A stretch of 64,000 nt of DNA. It comes from Hydractinia symbiolongicarpus. Lineage: Eukaryota; Cnidaria; Hydrozoa; Anthoathecata; Hydractiniidae. The translations under genes and the position numbers were made by a program. The notes beneath the pieces were generated by a model, which had not been told where the DNA came from, made no database searches, and saw nothing but the letters and a program-made list of their open reading frames with translations. Location: assembly GCF_029227915.1 (NCBI RefSeq), contig NC_079882.1, forward strand, positions 20,093,001 to 20,157,000, read 5' to 3'. Below are positions 38,801 through 50,616 of the stretch, piece by piece; the stretch's first letter is position 1, and the number at the start of each line of letters is the position of its first letter.

Positions 38801-41800
38801 CTTTTTTTTTTTTGCATATCTAAACCAAGCTGATTTTTAACTTCAGCTCCAGAACATTACCCAAAATTATTCAGTTTTAACAATTTCTCTTTAAACTCAA
38901 ACTGTCATGAAAAATTATTATTGCTGAAAATAACTTCAGTGCTACACACAAAAAGATTTCGTAACCATTATAGAAAAACAATAACAACAAAGGTGAGTAA
39001 CGTAACAATTTATGACGATCTTTATAGTAAAGAACTGTGCAAGCTCAAACCTCAAACAGCACTTTTCGTTTTTCTCAAAATCAATTTTATACAATCTATT
39101 TCATATTTTCATTAAATAGTAAAGAAAATGCACATACATAAAACATTGAATAAATAATGCAGCCTTTAGACAGCTAATAAAGGGTTATTGCTACATTAAG
39201 TTTTATATTTTGTTTTTCAATTATTTTACATTTACTAAATCTGCAGATAAAATCATATGTTTTTCATAATAAATTTACCTTGCTATACGAAATTTCAAAG
39301 AACATAATTAAGGACAAAAAAAGGTTTTTTCTTTTGACTTTAAATATATATTTTTATTTATAAAACTAATATCTACTTTAGTACTACTATTTTGTTTTTA
39401 TATGACATTCTAAAACCTATCAGACTTTTGATTTAAAACAAAAATATTAAGGAATTTATATTTATAAAATATGAAAAAGGATAATTTTTTTTTTCCCCAG
39501 TTATATCTATCTTCTATTCAAGGTTTCTTGTTAGTTTAAGGTTTTTCCAGTGATTTTTATTATTGTATTGATCCCTCAAAGTAACTTTTAAGATTTTATT
39601 TAAACCGTATTCCAAGTTTTGGGAATAACTTTCACGTTTTATAGGTTTTAATATGGTTTTATCATTACTTAGCTATCTTCCATAACATTATATGCCTGTT
39701 GTCATGGCGACTCATCAGTTAACAGGTCGTCAGGAGAAAAACTTCTTCAATATCTTTAAACACTTTCAAATTCATATTTTAGGATTTTCGTGTTTTTAAT
39801 TCCACACCTCTTAAATGTTTGGAACCCATTTTGTAATTCCAGGTTTTTTTTAAAAAAATTTTTATCCTATAATTTTTCAAAAATGCTCTAACAAACATTT
39901 TTGTTAAAGTTTATGACAATACAATGTCTCCTTCTTTATTTTCAGAGAGGCCTTCTTTAGCTCCCCCAGCATTTCAGAGCTACAAAAAGGTCTGAATATA
40001 GGACTTTTAGAACCAAGCAGACATCCCATGTTTAAGTAAAAGAAGAAAAAAGCATCAAAAATCAATCCTCAATACATAAGAAAATTAACTTACATCAACT
40101 TTCTTCTTTTTGTTACTCTTTTTAGAAGGACCACCCTAAAATAATTAAAAAAAATAACTAAATAAAAATGAAAATTGAATAACTGTAATTTATAGTATCT
40201 GTTGTATCAGCCTCACATTTCCAAGATTTGGAACAAAGAAGTGTTATATATTTTTGCATGCATGCTCTTTCTATAAAAACCTTTTGAAATTGAACAGAAG
40301 TGAATTTTTAAAATTATTTTCTAAAAAATCAAATTTGCCATGACAAATATAAAGTTTTTGACGAACAAACTTACATATTTATCTTCAAATTTCTTAGCTA
40401 ATGCTTTTAGTTCATCAGTCTCGTCATTATCCAATCCAATTGAAGTTTCAGAACTATGCTGTTTATTCTGGAAATTGAAAGCTCAGTAAATTAGAATTAC
40501 TAATAATCAAAAGTTACTTCTTGGCAGATTTTGTAGCGGCTTTCATTGGTGATACGCCTTGTTACGTCTGCCGAAGGGTTGCGCACATTTAGTGGACCGC
40601 GGGTATATAGTGTTTGTGTTGTGTATGGCAGAAATTTTTTTTCCACTCTCTACTTCGCGGGGGACTTCTGCTCGACCCGGCTCTAAATTAGAGCCGGGTC
40701 GAGCAGAAAATATACCACAACCTATGAGTTTGGTACCACCAAGACAAAAAAAACACTCATCGAGCAAATCTTTTTTGTCTCGGTGTCCTTGTTGTTTCTA
40801 AAGATTTGAATGCGATAAGAAATGGTAATCGAGATTCTTTTGTTATGCTAATATGGAGCTTTGTAATATGAGGCTTCGTTTGCCTCGTTTAATGTGCTTA
40901 ATTGTCGCTACAGCCACGTGAATTTATCTTCAAGAATAGATTTGTTTTTGTCTGAACCACGCTGTTGCTAAACCTGTTAACGGTGATTAAGTGGAAGGAT
41001 TACTTTATGTCTTATATGAAATTAAACTTAGGACGGTTCCTGGCATTGATCCCTTGCCTTCCTGATCTGGCTTGTTGTAGTAGCTTTACTGATGTAGCTA
41101 GCTAGGGAGCTAAATACTATTTTTAAATTCCTCTAAAATTACTTTTACTAGCTATTTTACTAGCTATATCAAGCTAGCCAGCTAGCTAGCTACACAAAAT
41201 AATGCTTTAATTACCTTTAAAAAACCTTTGTCCTGCTTTGCATAATTTATCAACAAGGGTGCTGATAAGCCGCATACGCTGAAAAAAGTTAGGGAGAGTC
41301 CGGCGTTTCGAAAAAATTCAAGTATTGGCTCGAAAAAACTCGCATAACCCAGAAGATGCCCGAAAAAAGCGCCTTCTTCCAACTGTCGTCCTCATTGTAT
41401 GTTACAAGGAATTGCATTTTGTGAATGCTCCTGGTGACTTAGAGAGTTCTGGAGAGTACTGCGTGCAGTTTCAGAGGAAACCAATAATTTCATTCAAAAA
41501 GCCGCCAAACTCACCCTTTTATATGCGGGCGTTTGCAGCTTATCGGAACCCTCTTTTTATCATGAGGGGCTGGATACCTGACTCCTGTTTTTTTGAAAAA
41601 AATGGGGGTAAAATAACTTCCGAAGGAACCTTTTTGAGCTTGACTAAATTTATATACATATATTGATATAATATACCTTGTGCATCACATGGCATTGATT
41701 TGTATTTTTTAATAAATTCTCACTTCAAATCAAAAAGGGAGACAATAATTACACAACCTGGTATTAATTCAGTTCCTGGTAAAATTGTATTCTTGTTTCT

Positions 41801-43054
41801 TATTTTTAAATGTACTTTCTTTTTCAGATCAACTGTTATCAAACCATGCACCATCAGCATTTTCGAAAAATCTTCAACGAGAGAGTAAATTTTAAATGAT
41901 TTTATTGGGAAATTATTGAGTAATAATTCATTGAAATTGAACTTGTTCAGAAGTTGTTACATTCGAATCATCAAGTTCATATGTACATTAACAATCTGTA
42001 TCCTAGAATTTCAAGAATTTTTCAGATCAGTTATAAAAATATCCAGTTAAAGTTTTTAGAATATATATATGTGTAAAAAAATAATTTCGTAATTTTTTTT
42101 TTTTTTTTATGTTGTATTTTAGATTAGTGACAATAATAACTGAGAATTAGGATACTTATGATTTGTTTACCCATTGTTTTCCGCTTTCAAAGTCTATACT
42201 TCAAATTTCAGAATCTTCCAGGCTAATGACGGAAATCTTCAAGCCGCAGGGCTTCTTATTTATAATTTTTTCCCCTGGGCAATAAGCTTATCCACAAAAC
42301 TCTATTCGATTCCGTTCTGCATATCTGTTATCATACCCGTTACATGTTACATGAAACATCCGCCATTTTCCATTTTAAATTTCGATCTCGTTCTAAATTC
42401 ATACTTTTTAAATCGTTAATAGCAATTCGGGGCGCATTAGTGGTAACTATGGCTAGTTTATTTTGAAGAAGAAGTGTTCGTTGACAGATTGTTTAGAAGC
42501 TGTTTTTTCATAAACAATTTGTTTGACTTATATTAGTTGACAGGTTATTTCTTTCATCCTTGTTAACTGTACTACGTATACAAGACAGTCTGCTGAGGTC
42601 TTTGGCTTAAACCCATTGCAAATTATACACAGCAACCGCATCCTCCGAAACTCCTTGAGAATGTCATTCTTATGAATTTTCTTTAAACGTGACTGTAACT
42701 TTGTTGCATTATTGGCTGGTGATACGGGCTCAAACTGAACAAGATTTAGAATGTGCAATGGGAATTACAAAATGCAACTTTGCATCTACACTTTTTAAAT
42801 GATAACCCTTATCCCACAGCAAATATTGTAAAAATAAATTAATTGATACCTACCACCTGTTTTAAAAGTGTTTGATAGTTATATTCTGGGCATTTTTGAT
42901 CATCAGATCTGAATAAATCTATGTTAAATCTATGAATCCTGCAGTCATCGATTGTCTTTTCACTTGCAACACCAAGTAGGCCATTTACTCTTGGATGATT
43001 GAGAGGACTTGACGACAAGTCTTGAATTTTTTTTGTTACTAGCATGAGACCATC
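29832..43054 (-). CDS. UBN1: Ubinuclein, HIRA-complex histone H3.3 chaperone subunit (20 exons, about 1,181 codons)
   Basis: Ubinuclein (UBN1/2, yeast Hpc2) works with HIRA and CABIN1 to deposit histone H3.3. Exons: 43054-42857, 40467-40375, 40135-40094, 37842-37780, 37206-37112, 36040-35998, 35859-35729, 35353-34873, 34815-34794 (candidate microexon), 34665-34616, 34348-34222, 33983-33902, 33543-33501, 33385-33312, 33109-33022, 32871-32816, 32737-32687, 32299-30899, 30692-30337, 29881-29832. The NHRD is seen as RFNIDLFRSDDQKCPEYNY; the Hpc2-related domain as ALAKKFEDKY, GYGYDEDDTFIDNSEAYDE and TTEYGGFYVNQG. The middle domain shows VYDHILFYLPCAKDTLVKR, then KYAWSDEVRKLLCDV and MWPKGWM. The long Ser/Thr/Pro-rich exon at 30899-32299 and a Gln/His-rich tail form the disordered C-terminus. 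Phases agree throughout if the 22-nt microexon is included. The true start is uncertain: an upstream exon may lie near 46.2 kb. Whether it is UBN1 or UBN2 is not meaningful outside vertebrates. Confidence 0.9.
34114..34142. repeat. (CAA)n microsatellite
   Basis: About eight CAA units within a ubinuclein intron. Similar short runs are at 17318-17338 (CAA), 29983-30007 (CAAA) and 5361-5378 (TA). Confidence 0.8.
34794..34815 (-). other. Candidate 22-nt ubinuclein microexon
   Basis: The exon ending at 34873 (FFNTEVNK) is phase 0, while the next clear exon (34665-34616, QERPTVEGLSQPKLRN) needs one base from upstream. A 22-nt piece between TAG and GTGGCT restores the frame and gives VNKELLCPILTQERP, which fits the ILLDIEAQTRE position of vertebrate UBN. 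An alternative is a longer exon ending at 34862 with a different, unseen microexon. Confidence 0.45.
40666..40708. repeat. Perfect-arm palindrome in a ubinuclein intron
   Basis: TTCTGCTCGACCCGGCTCTA is followed, after a few A/T bases, by its reverse complement. It is unusually GC-rich for this window and sits amid other GC-rich sequence (40535-40740), so it is probably part of a foldback element in the intron between the NHRD exon and the ALAKKFEDKY exon. Confidence 0.7.
41256..41553. mobile_element. hAT-like MITE, third copy of the AGGGTGCTGATAAGC family
   Basis: The left end AGGGTGCTGATAAGCCGCAT is inverted at the right (AGGGTTCCGATAAGCTGCAA on the other strand). The interior resembles 22485-22942 (TTCAAGTATT, AAGGAATTGCATTT, ATATGCGGGCGTTTG). 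Flanks show TTTATCAA/TTTATCAT, a likely 8-bp target duplication. It lies in a ubinuclein intron. Confidence 0.75.
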
Positions 43055-43481
43055 CTAAAAACAGTTTGAGCATCAGTACATTGTTTTTTAATATGACTAT
43101 TCAGGTAAATTAAAGGAGTGCCCTAACATTGTGATTATAACACTGTCACTGTCTTTGGCATATAAAAAATTATCAAAACGGAATCATAGAGAGCAAAAAG
43201 ATTGCCACATATTGTTTAAAAACCTTCAAAATCGAAAGCTAGCTGGCTTGAAACTATCGAAATGGGATCACACAAAGCAAAAACATCATCACAGATTTCA
43301 TTTAAAAGTTAAAGTAATTTGAATTAGGCGAATTAAGTGAATCTTAAACAAACTCTAAAGCGAATTGTGACCCCAAAACAATTGAAAAACATTAAAAAAC
43401 CTGACATTCCTTTCTTTTTTTGAATAGAGTGAAAAAACTGGTAACAATGTGCTTTTGTAGATTTAAAATCAAGTGACTATA

Positions 43482-44628
43482 CAGTACCGCCTGAATGTAA
43501 TGTTACATGTACACGCATTTCACGATGTCGCGTAACGATGTCATGTTTACATAAAAAAACTTAATGTGTCTATTGTTATCACACATATTTTGCATGTTTC
43601 TATTATTATCTATAGGTGCGTGTGTTAACAATAATATATACGAAAAACTTTTGTTCAAATTTAAGACATGCATGTTATTGTTTAAACTATAATATTCAGG
43701 AATAATATTAACACTCTTTTTACTGTGCTCAAAAGTTTAGATATTTATAATCATAAAAAATAAAAAAGTTTTTTTGCAAGTGTTTTTTCTTATCGCGCTA
43801 AAAAGTTTTATTTATATATTCTCAGAAATATTTTTTTTTTTCATCGCGCTAATAAAAAGTTTTTTTAAGATAAATATTTAATAAAAACTTCGTTCTTAAA
43901 TTTCTAAAATCCTTTATAAAAAAGCATTTATATCGCCGCTTTTCGTTCTTAAGCTTTTAAAATGCAATCTAACGAAGCTTTTCTATCGCCGTTCTTCGTT
44001 CTTGAAATTTCAAAACCCGATCTAAAAAAGCATATCTACCGCCGCTTTTCGTTCTTAAATTTTTAAAATGCGATCTAAAAAAGCTTATCTATCGCCGCTT
44101 TTAGTTCTTAAATTTTTAAAATGCGATCTAACGAAGCTTTTCTATCGCCGTTCTTTGTTCTTAAATTTTTAAAATCCGATCTAAAAAAGCAATTCTATTG
44201 CCGTTCGTCGTTCTTAAATTCTTAAATCTTTATAACTCGTTGCATGTATAGACAAAACATATAACATTTCTTTCGTGTACAGAACAATAACATTCGCTTA
44301 CGCGTTTACGAAATCGAAAATGTGTGAATAAAAGATGTTCGTGTGCTGAAACAATAGAGGCACGAAGGGTAATTAACTTTTTAAACATTTTTTTGTGTTA
44401 ATCCCTTAGCAGTTGCAGTAATTATAAAAAACAATAAGCCACACGAAAATTTTATGTGATCGTTAAACTTCACGTGTTGGACACCAACTCCATTGTTTTT
44501 GACATGCAAAAATAGATCATGTATTTAACAATGGATATATAATAAAAACGAAAGTTCTGATGCTACCGAAATCTTATGTGAAGGTGATAACTATCGTTCA
44601 CATGTAACATTACATTCAGGCGGTACTG
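43482..44628. mobile_element. Tc1/mariner-like non-autonomous TIR element
   Basis: About 29 bp of perfect terminal inverted repeat begins CAGTACCGCCTGAATGTAAT at both ends. TA flanks each side (43480-43481 and 44629-44630). CAGT termini and a TA target fit Tc1/mariner. There is no transposase ORF; the interior contains a 53-bp tandem array. The identical ends suggest fairly recent mobility. Confidence 0.85.
43934..44225. repeat. ~53-bp minisatellite inside the TIR element
   Basis: About six units run in tandem, each with CGCCG(C/T)T(T)CGTTCTTAAAT, then TTTTAAAATGCGATCTA and AAAAAGC or ACGAAGC. A looser AT-rich relative (TATCGCGCTAAAAAG) precedes it at 43790-43860. Variant units alternate AAAAAAGC and AACGAAGC, suggesting local unequal exchange. 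Confidence 0.8.
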
Positions 44629-44658
44629 TATAAAACTTATAAATTTGGACGTATTGTA

Positions 44659-44784
44659 TCTATATTATAATACTAGTACAGGTCTGTCTGTTATACAAAA
44701 TGGTAGTGCAAATAGCCAAAGGCACGCAATGCAGATAAAGAAGAATGGGCCTACCCGTGGATTTTTCCACGGGTCACCAACTAG
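44659..44784 (+). mobile_element. Short (126 bp) Helitron-like element
   Basis: It begins TCTATATTATAATAC and ends with stem ACCCGTGGA-TTTT-TCCACGGGT, a 7-nt gap and CTAG, between A and T. This is the standard Helitron layout of a TC start, 3' hairpin and CTRR end in an AT target. It has the same length as the element at 56330-56455. Confidence 0.8.
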
Positions 44785-46159
44785 TATATATAACATGCAG
44801 TACAAATTTTAAAACTGTTCTATATATACATATATTTAGTCTGAAAATGATATAAAATATATTGAAATTTGTTGCAAAGATTATTCATTGCTGATCACTT
44901 CTAATAATAACTTGTTATTGCCCCAACATTCAGTTTTTGGTGCTTATATGCTTTGCCGTATGGCTATGTTCTTGATCAACTGTGTTTTTATTGCTTAAAT
45001 TCTGGGAATCTTGTGAAAAGCATAATTAGTTTCAGTTGATTTGACCATTGGTTTTTTTATCCTGACAGTCAAATGTCAAATTTGGCAGTCGGTGACCCAA
45101 TGACATCTATTTATTATACTACGATGGTTCCTATGGCTTACTTCTTTTCTAAATCCAAAACACTTCTCTTCTATAATACAAACAAGTCTCTTCTACAATT
45201 TGACACTTCTCTTTTGCACTTAACACTTCTATGCATGTAGGCTTAGGCTTCTCTTTGTAACTAGACAAGTGCCTGTGCTGCATTTATTTTACCAACTGTT
45301 TTCTACTGTAGTAGAGGTTTCAGTAAGCATAAATTTTGGGGGGAATTAATTCAGATCAGTGGCAGAGTAGTTAGGTTACTAGTTTTAATCGATAGGCAAA
45401 ATAAATGGCAAAATGGCTGTCAAAGCTCAAACTATTTAAAAAGGAAAATTAAGAAATACCTTAAATGCATACCACAATGTATCTTAAACTTAAGTTTATT
45501 GTCTGATAATAAACACATAATATTTTGTGTACATATTTAAGAGCATTGAATGTTTTTTTATGGCTTAGAGCCAGTATTGCTATTCAAAAATGCAAGTTAT
45601 CTAAACTAAGGACCAGAATCAGCTCTAAGATCTTTTTAAGATCATGGAAGAAAAGTGTTTTACACTTTAAAGAGGATTTTTTGGAACAGAAGAAAAGTTA
45701 TCAAGATAAGGCGCATAGTAATAGGATAAGTGTTATCATTAAGAGAGGTCATCCATAGGAGGACATCATGATGGGGTAGAGTCTATACCTTTTATAAACA
45801 ATTTTAGAATGACTAAAATATCAGCTTATCTTTTTTCTGAAAAATATAACAAACAGAAAGTTTTGCAGAATTAATTTGTTATGATTCTGTGATATCTGTG
45901 CACAAGTACAAAACCTAAGTAAACATATATGTTGCAAAAAGTTTGTAATGCAAAAAAAATTTGTTATGCACTATCCTGTAAAGTCAAAAGGTCTAAGAAT
46001 GTTAAAAATATAACTTGAAACTTGTAATTACGAGGTTATATTTCTCTAACACTATTGTAATTGTTAAATAAATTCATTCTAAATGGAACCAGGTTTTAAT
46101 CTGGTTAAAGATTTGATAAAACATCTACAAATGTAAAATCACGTGTTTCATTGTTTACA

Positions 46160-46300
46160 TTTCTTTTCCCGCTAATAAGCCCTCCATCGTTTTTAACGGT
46201 AGAGGGACAATTACGAAAAAAAGCCTGTCTATTATGACCTGCAAATTTAGAAAGCACTTTTCACATCTGCGCATGCTCGAAATAAGCGCAGGCGCAGTGT
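46160..46300 (-). promoter_or_regulatory. Possible ubinuclein promoter and first exon
   Basis: A CpG-richer patch with an NRF-1-like TGCGCATGC (46268-46276) and a second GCGCAGGCGCAG lies just upstream, on the minus strand, of an ATG (about 46190) followed by EGLLAGKE and a GTAAAC donor. If spliced to 43054 it would leave an out-of-frame upstream ORF overlapping the ATG of MLVTKK, so the exon may be mostly leader. No direct evidence ties it to the gene. Confidence 0.3.
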
Positions 46301-47036
46301 TTTTAGGAATTTGGCTAACAAATGAAACTCGGCAAACATTACAAGAGGAGTAGACAACGCCATTGCTTAAAAATCTTTTTTTCTTTTTGTAGATCCAAAT
46401 TAACTCCAAACTGAATAACATTTAATGTACTTTGCAAAAATTACAAAGTTTTTAAAAATTTAATTTTAAACTTATATACTTACAGTTTTTACCGTAAACA
46501 TTTAAAATTCCAAAAAAATTCAAAAGTTTTTTTGAAAAACTTTTATTCGTCAGAACGCTGGCTTGAAAGAATCAAAAATTTTAACACGAACTTTTTTCAC
46601 AGACAAATTATGCATGCAGAAGTTATCGATTTATTTTGAAAGTTGCCTATTGTTTTTAGACAAGGTTTAGCCAATCAATTTCATCAAAACATTAGGCTAG
46701 AACAATTGATCATTGAATCGATTGGTAGATGTTATTTTTTACAGAGAAACTATCCAGGACAGGAACACAATCATGTGCGTGAAGAAATGCTTGCAATAAA
46801 CAACTGTACGTTTCTGTTCTGTAACTTAAAGTTTTCGTAGCCACCAGGCTGAAGTATATAATATCTCGACTGCAACTGTAAAATAACCTGTATTATGTAA
46901 GTTTATTTTAAAGCTGTTTGCAAAAAATATATAGTTCTTCTTGAAGAAACAAGTTTTCTGCGGTACGTGCAAATACGTTTGTTAAGTTGCCATAAAGAAG
47001 ACAAACCCTTGTCGTTTTAAAGTTATTTCAGCAATG

Positions 47037-48262
47037 TTCTCGGATCCGGGTTAACAATATCAAATTTTGAAAAAAAAAAAAAAAAATGAGTGGCATTTTT
47101 GGATTTATGGACATGTTCAAAAAACATAGGCAAGGATTCAAAAATTTTTTTTTTCAAAAACATTCAAAAATTTGATCTTTCAGCTTAACTAAAAAATTAT
47201 TTCCTTGATTTCCATGATACTTTGTATAAAAAATGATAATCATGTAACAAATCTGATGTACTATCTTTTTCTTCCAAAATCTAAGCTACGCAGATCTTAT
47301 TTGAAGCTAAAAATAGCATCAGACAGGAAAAGTAACACTATTCTCAGAAAGATATGTGATAACAAAGTAACAAGCTCAATATTATGAGTGTGTTACTTTT
47401 TGGACTCAAAATTTGTAGTTATAATCTAATAATTAGTCATAGTTTGATTAGTAATTTATGGGAAAACTACATTGTAATGATTATTTTAGGTGAATTTCAT
47501 TAAAATTATGGATAAAAATATAACATGCAGGGTAAATTTTGTTAGGATTTTTAACAAATTAATTTTTTGTCATTAAAGGTAAAAACATAATTTTAATTCT
47601 TTTCCTTGGGCTACCAAATTTTTTTAAATCAGAAAAAAACTAGAAGATTGTATTTTTATTATGTAGCTTTTTAAAACTAAATACATCCCAACTAACTTAT
47701 AATGTGATCAACATCAACAGACATATTCATTATTAAATTATCATTTTTAAAAAAATACACTTGTTACTTTTTTATCATTTCTCTTGTTTGAGTTTGTAAA
47801 GCTATACGTCATAGTGTACACAAACTACAAGGATGGGAACTTCACTGTTACAAAATTTTGTTATTCTATTTTTCACATATATGTGAAAAGATTTTTATTG
47901 GAAATAATAAATCAGCTAAAAATGTAGCATGGTTACCAATGTTCACAATTGGCCAAAATCCTGCCTATATTTTTTGAACATGCTCTTATCAGCAAAAATT
48001 ATATAACATAGGAAATTTAGAATACTAAAAGATTATTAGAACAGGATTTATTGTAATTTAAAGTTTTTAAATTTTATAAGAGTTTGACCATAATATCTAA
48101 CTGCAGTGAAAAAAACCAAATAGAGGCAGTTTTACTTAGATTATAAACTTGAAAATTTGCATGTTTTCATAAATTTTGGTGCTGAATTTAAATATGTTGG
48201 TCATTTTTGTTGAAAATTATCAGAATATTTCAAGCATGTTAACCCGGTTCGGAGAATAGACG
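47037..48262. mobile_element. 1.2 kb TIR element (family with 51685-53592)
   Basis: TTCTCGGATCCGGGTTAACA at the left faces TTCTCCGAACCGGGTTAACA on the other strand at the right. Both termini and about 300 bp of interior (about 47940-48230) recur, inverted, around the LINE at 51750-53255. There is no transposase ORF. Confidence 0.75.
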
Positions 48263-49736
48263 AAGGAGGAGGATATACTCTTAGATACTTAAGGAGCATG
48301 CTGCATAAATTATCCTAATACCAGTCATACTTCAATAACAAAAAATGTCTGACTGGCCATTTTTCACAAATCGAAAATAAGTAAATAGTTAAAGTAACCT
48401 TTTTATCATCAAAAATGATTAATTGATTGGCTTTGTTAAAAATTCTTAATTCAAAAGCCAGAAAAGGTATCAAGTGTTGCGATGGTTTTAATGTATATAT
48501 ATTTACAGGATTCTAGCGCTTGTAACATGGAAAAAATCCAAAAAGTCTTCAGCAAAAAACCTTGAGTGACCTTGGGTGAAGAAAGTCAAATTATCTTTTC
48601 ACTGACATATATATTCTGAATCTAAAAGATGCCTCTACCTAAAATAAAGTTTGGAATATACTGGTCTGCAGCTTACCACCTGTATTATGTCGATTTATTT
48701 AAGAGGTGTGGGGATTAACACGCATCACAATAAAAATCATCTAGAGATAATCTTTAGAAACTTATTTATGTCATCTAATAGCTCTAGAAAATTAAATAAA
48801 GTTGATTTTAGAGTTGAAAGCAAAATTTTGATTTTTTGTAAAGTCAAGTGTTCTGAAAATGTTGGCTATTCTTGATGTAAAAACCAGATATGTTAAATTT
48901 GGCTTATGCAAAAAATTTTACGGCGATACACGATATTATTAGGCAAAAGAAAACAGTTATGTGTACCTTAAAAGAGTTGTAAGATATTAAATCACAAAGT
49001 GTGTTCTTACCTTGTGTTATTAAATTTTCTAAAAACGTTTTACACAGATTCATTCCGAAATTCCTAAGAAGTCGTTCCATTGCGAAATTTTGCTAATTTT
49101 ATTTTATTGTTAAAATATTTTTGCTTTTGTAAATCAAATTTATTTATTTATTTTATAAGAGACCAGAGTAAACAACCATTTCACACAATACTTGTATTAT
49201 GTCCATCAGTTTAAAAAACTGTTTTATAATGTTCAAGTATGATGGCTATGAAACGGAACAAATTCAGACTTTTCTAGGTTTTTCAGGCACCCTTTCTTAA
49301 TTCCAAGTTATTCATGGTTTTCCAGACTTGTGATAACTATATTGTACTGGCTAACTGTCATATTACAGGCTAATTGTTCCTCCCTGACTGCTAAAAATGT
49401 GCGATATTTTACATGAGAACACCTAGAAAAATGGCTTTTTCTGTTCCTATAAACGTAACGTTTGTATAGTTTAAAGGTAAAAGACTTCCAAAATAAATTA
49501 AACTTATTCAGAAATTGAAATATCTACTATATGATTAAAAAACTGTGTGGTTTCACATATTTTTTAATAGGGAAAGTTTAACCAAAATCTGAGTGAGTCA
49601 ACTGTTTAGATTGTCACCAAATGACTCGATAATGAAGAAAAAAAATTCACTGCAGCTCAATTCTGTCATAAAGTGACCATCTATAAACAAAGCACAATGT
49701 ATTTCACATTTTCACTATTTTTGAAAATCATGCAGG

Positions 49737-49800
49737 AGTGAAACACCCTAAATGGTCAGCACTTGTGCTGTTGGGTTCGATTCCCAAATGGGTGGTTTGG
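49737..49800 (+). repeat. tRNA-like sequence lacking a D arm
   Basis: A perfect T-arm (TTGGG-TTCGATT-CCCAA, 49771-49787) with a consensus B box follows a CAGCA...TGCTG stem. Outer bases AACACCC and GGGTGGTT nearly pair as an acceptor. There is no room for a D arm, so it is more likely a tRNA pseudogene or SINE head than a working tRNA. Confidence 0.35.
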
Positions 49801-50616
49801 ATCAGCATTTATTTTTGTAAATATATTTTATATGGCTGTGAATTTTCTAGGGATGAGTGTTAATCGTTCTCAAGATATTCACATTCGCTTTGCAATCAAA
49901 TTTTGTGAGTAAACATATAGGGCTTATACAAAGGTTCCCTTTAAGCTCAAAAACGCTAAATATCAAGACAATTGGCAGGCAGGGAGATTCTACAACATTA
50001 AGAAATTTAAATATACAACAGAGGGTAGACACACTTTTTAACAAAAATAGATGTACCAATATATATTATGTTTTACTGAACTACAATTGAGAAAGGTATA
50101 TCAAATCAAAATTATAGTGCACACCTCAAAATACCTTGTATATTGTAAATAAAAGATTTTTTTAATAAACTTTTAATTAAGAAACATTAGAAGCTCAAAT
50201 ACATCTAAAAATTTATTTTGTAAAATAATTTTAGCTGAAAAAAATTGTATAATCACAAATTTATTATCAAAATAATCAAAGTTTTTTTTCAAATTTTTTA
50301 CATGATTAACTAAAAAACTTACAATCAACAGAGACCATAACCTCGCCCAAGAGGAGAATTTTGTGTGATTTAATTTGGTGGATCATTTTAAAAAAGAAAA
50401 AAACCCGGGAAAATGCAGTACTATAATTCTGACAAATATTGCACCCAAAATTTCAGTTTTTGGTTTTAGGTGTGGATAAATTTTATATTAAATTTCAGGT
50501 GGATTCAATTAGGTGTACATCAAAAAGATCCATTAATTTTCTCCACACAAAAATTACCCCTCTTATCATTATCAAATTACATAATCAATGTTTCTATTAA
50601 CAATTTACTGTCCTCT

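Larger units (their letters stand above)
43055..50616. other. Region between ubinuclein and the DUF1295 gene (no supported coding sequence)
   Basis: This holds the possible ubinuclein promoter and first exon (about 46.2 kb), a 1.15 kb TIR element, a Helitron-like element, a 1.2 kb TIR element and a tRNA-like fragment. ORFs at 45525-45758, 46643-46840 and 48651-48875 (plus) have no recognisable domain. 48263-49736 and 49801-50616 show only AT-rich DNA. Confidence 0.5.

Noticed and set aside
42528-42758. Minus-strand ORF with a Lys/Arg-rich start just left of the first ubinuclein exon
   Set aside because: No splice sites in a compatible phase join it to ubinuclein exons, and it has no recognisable domain.
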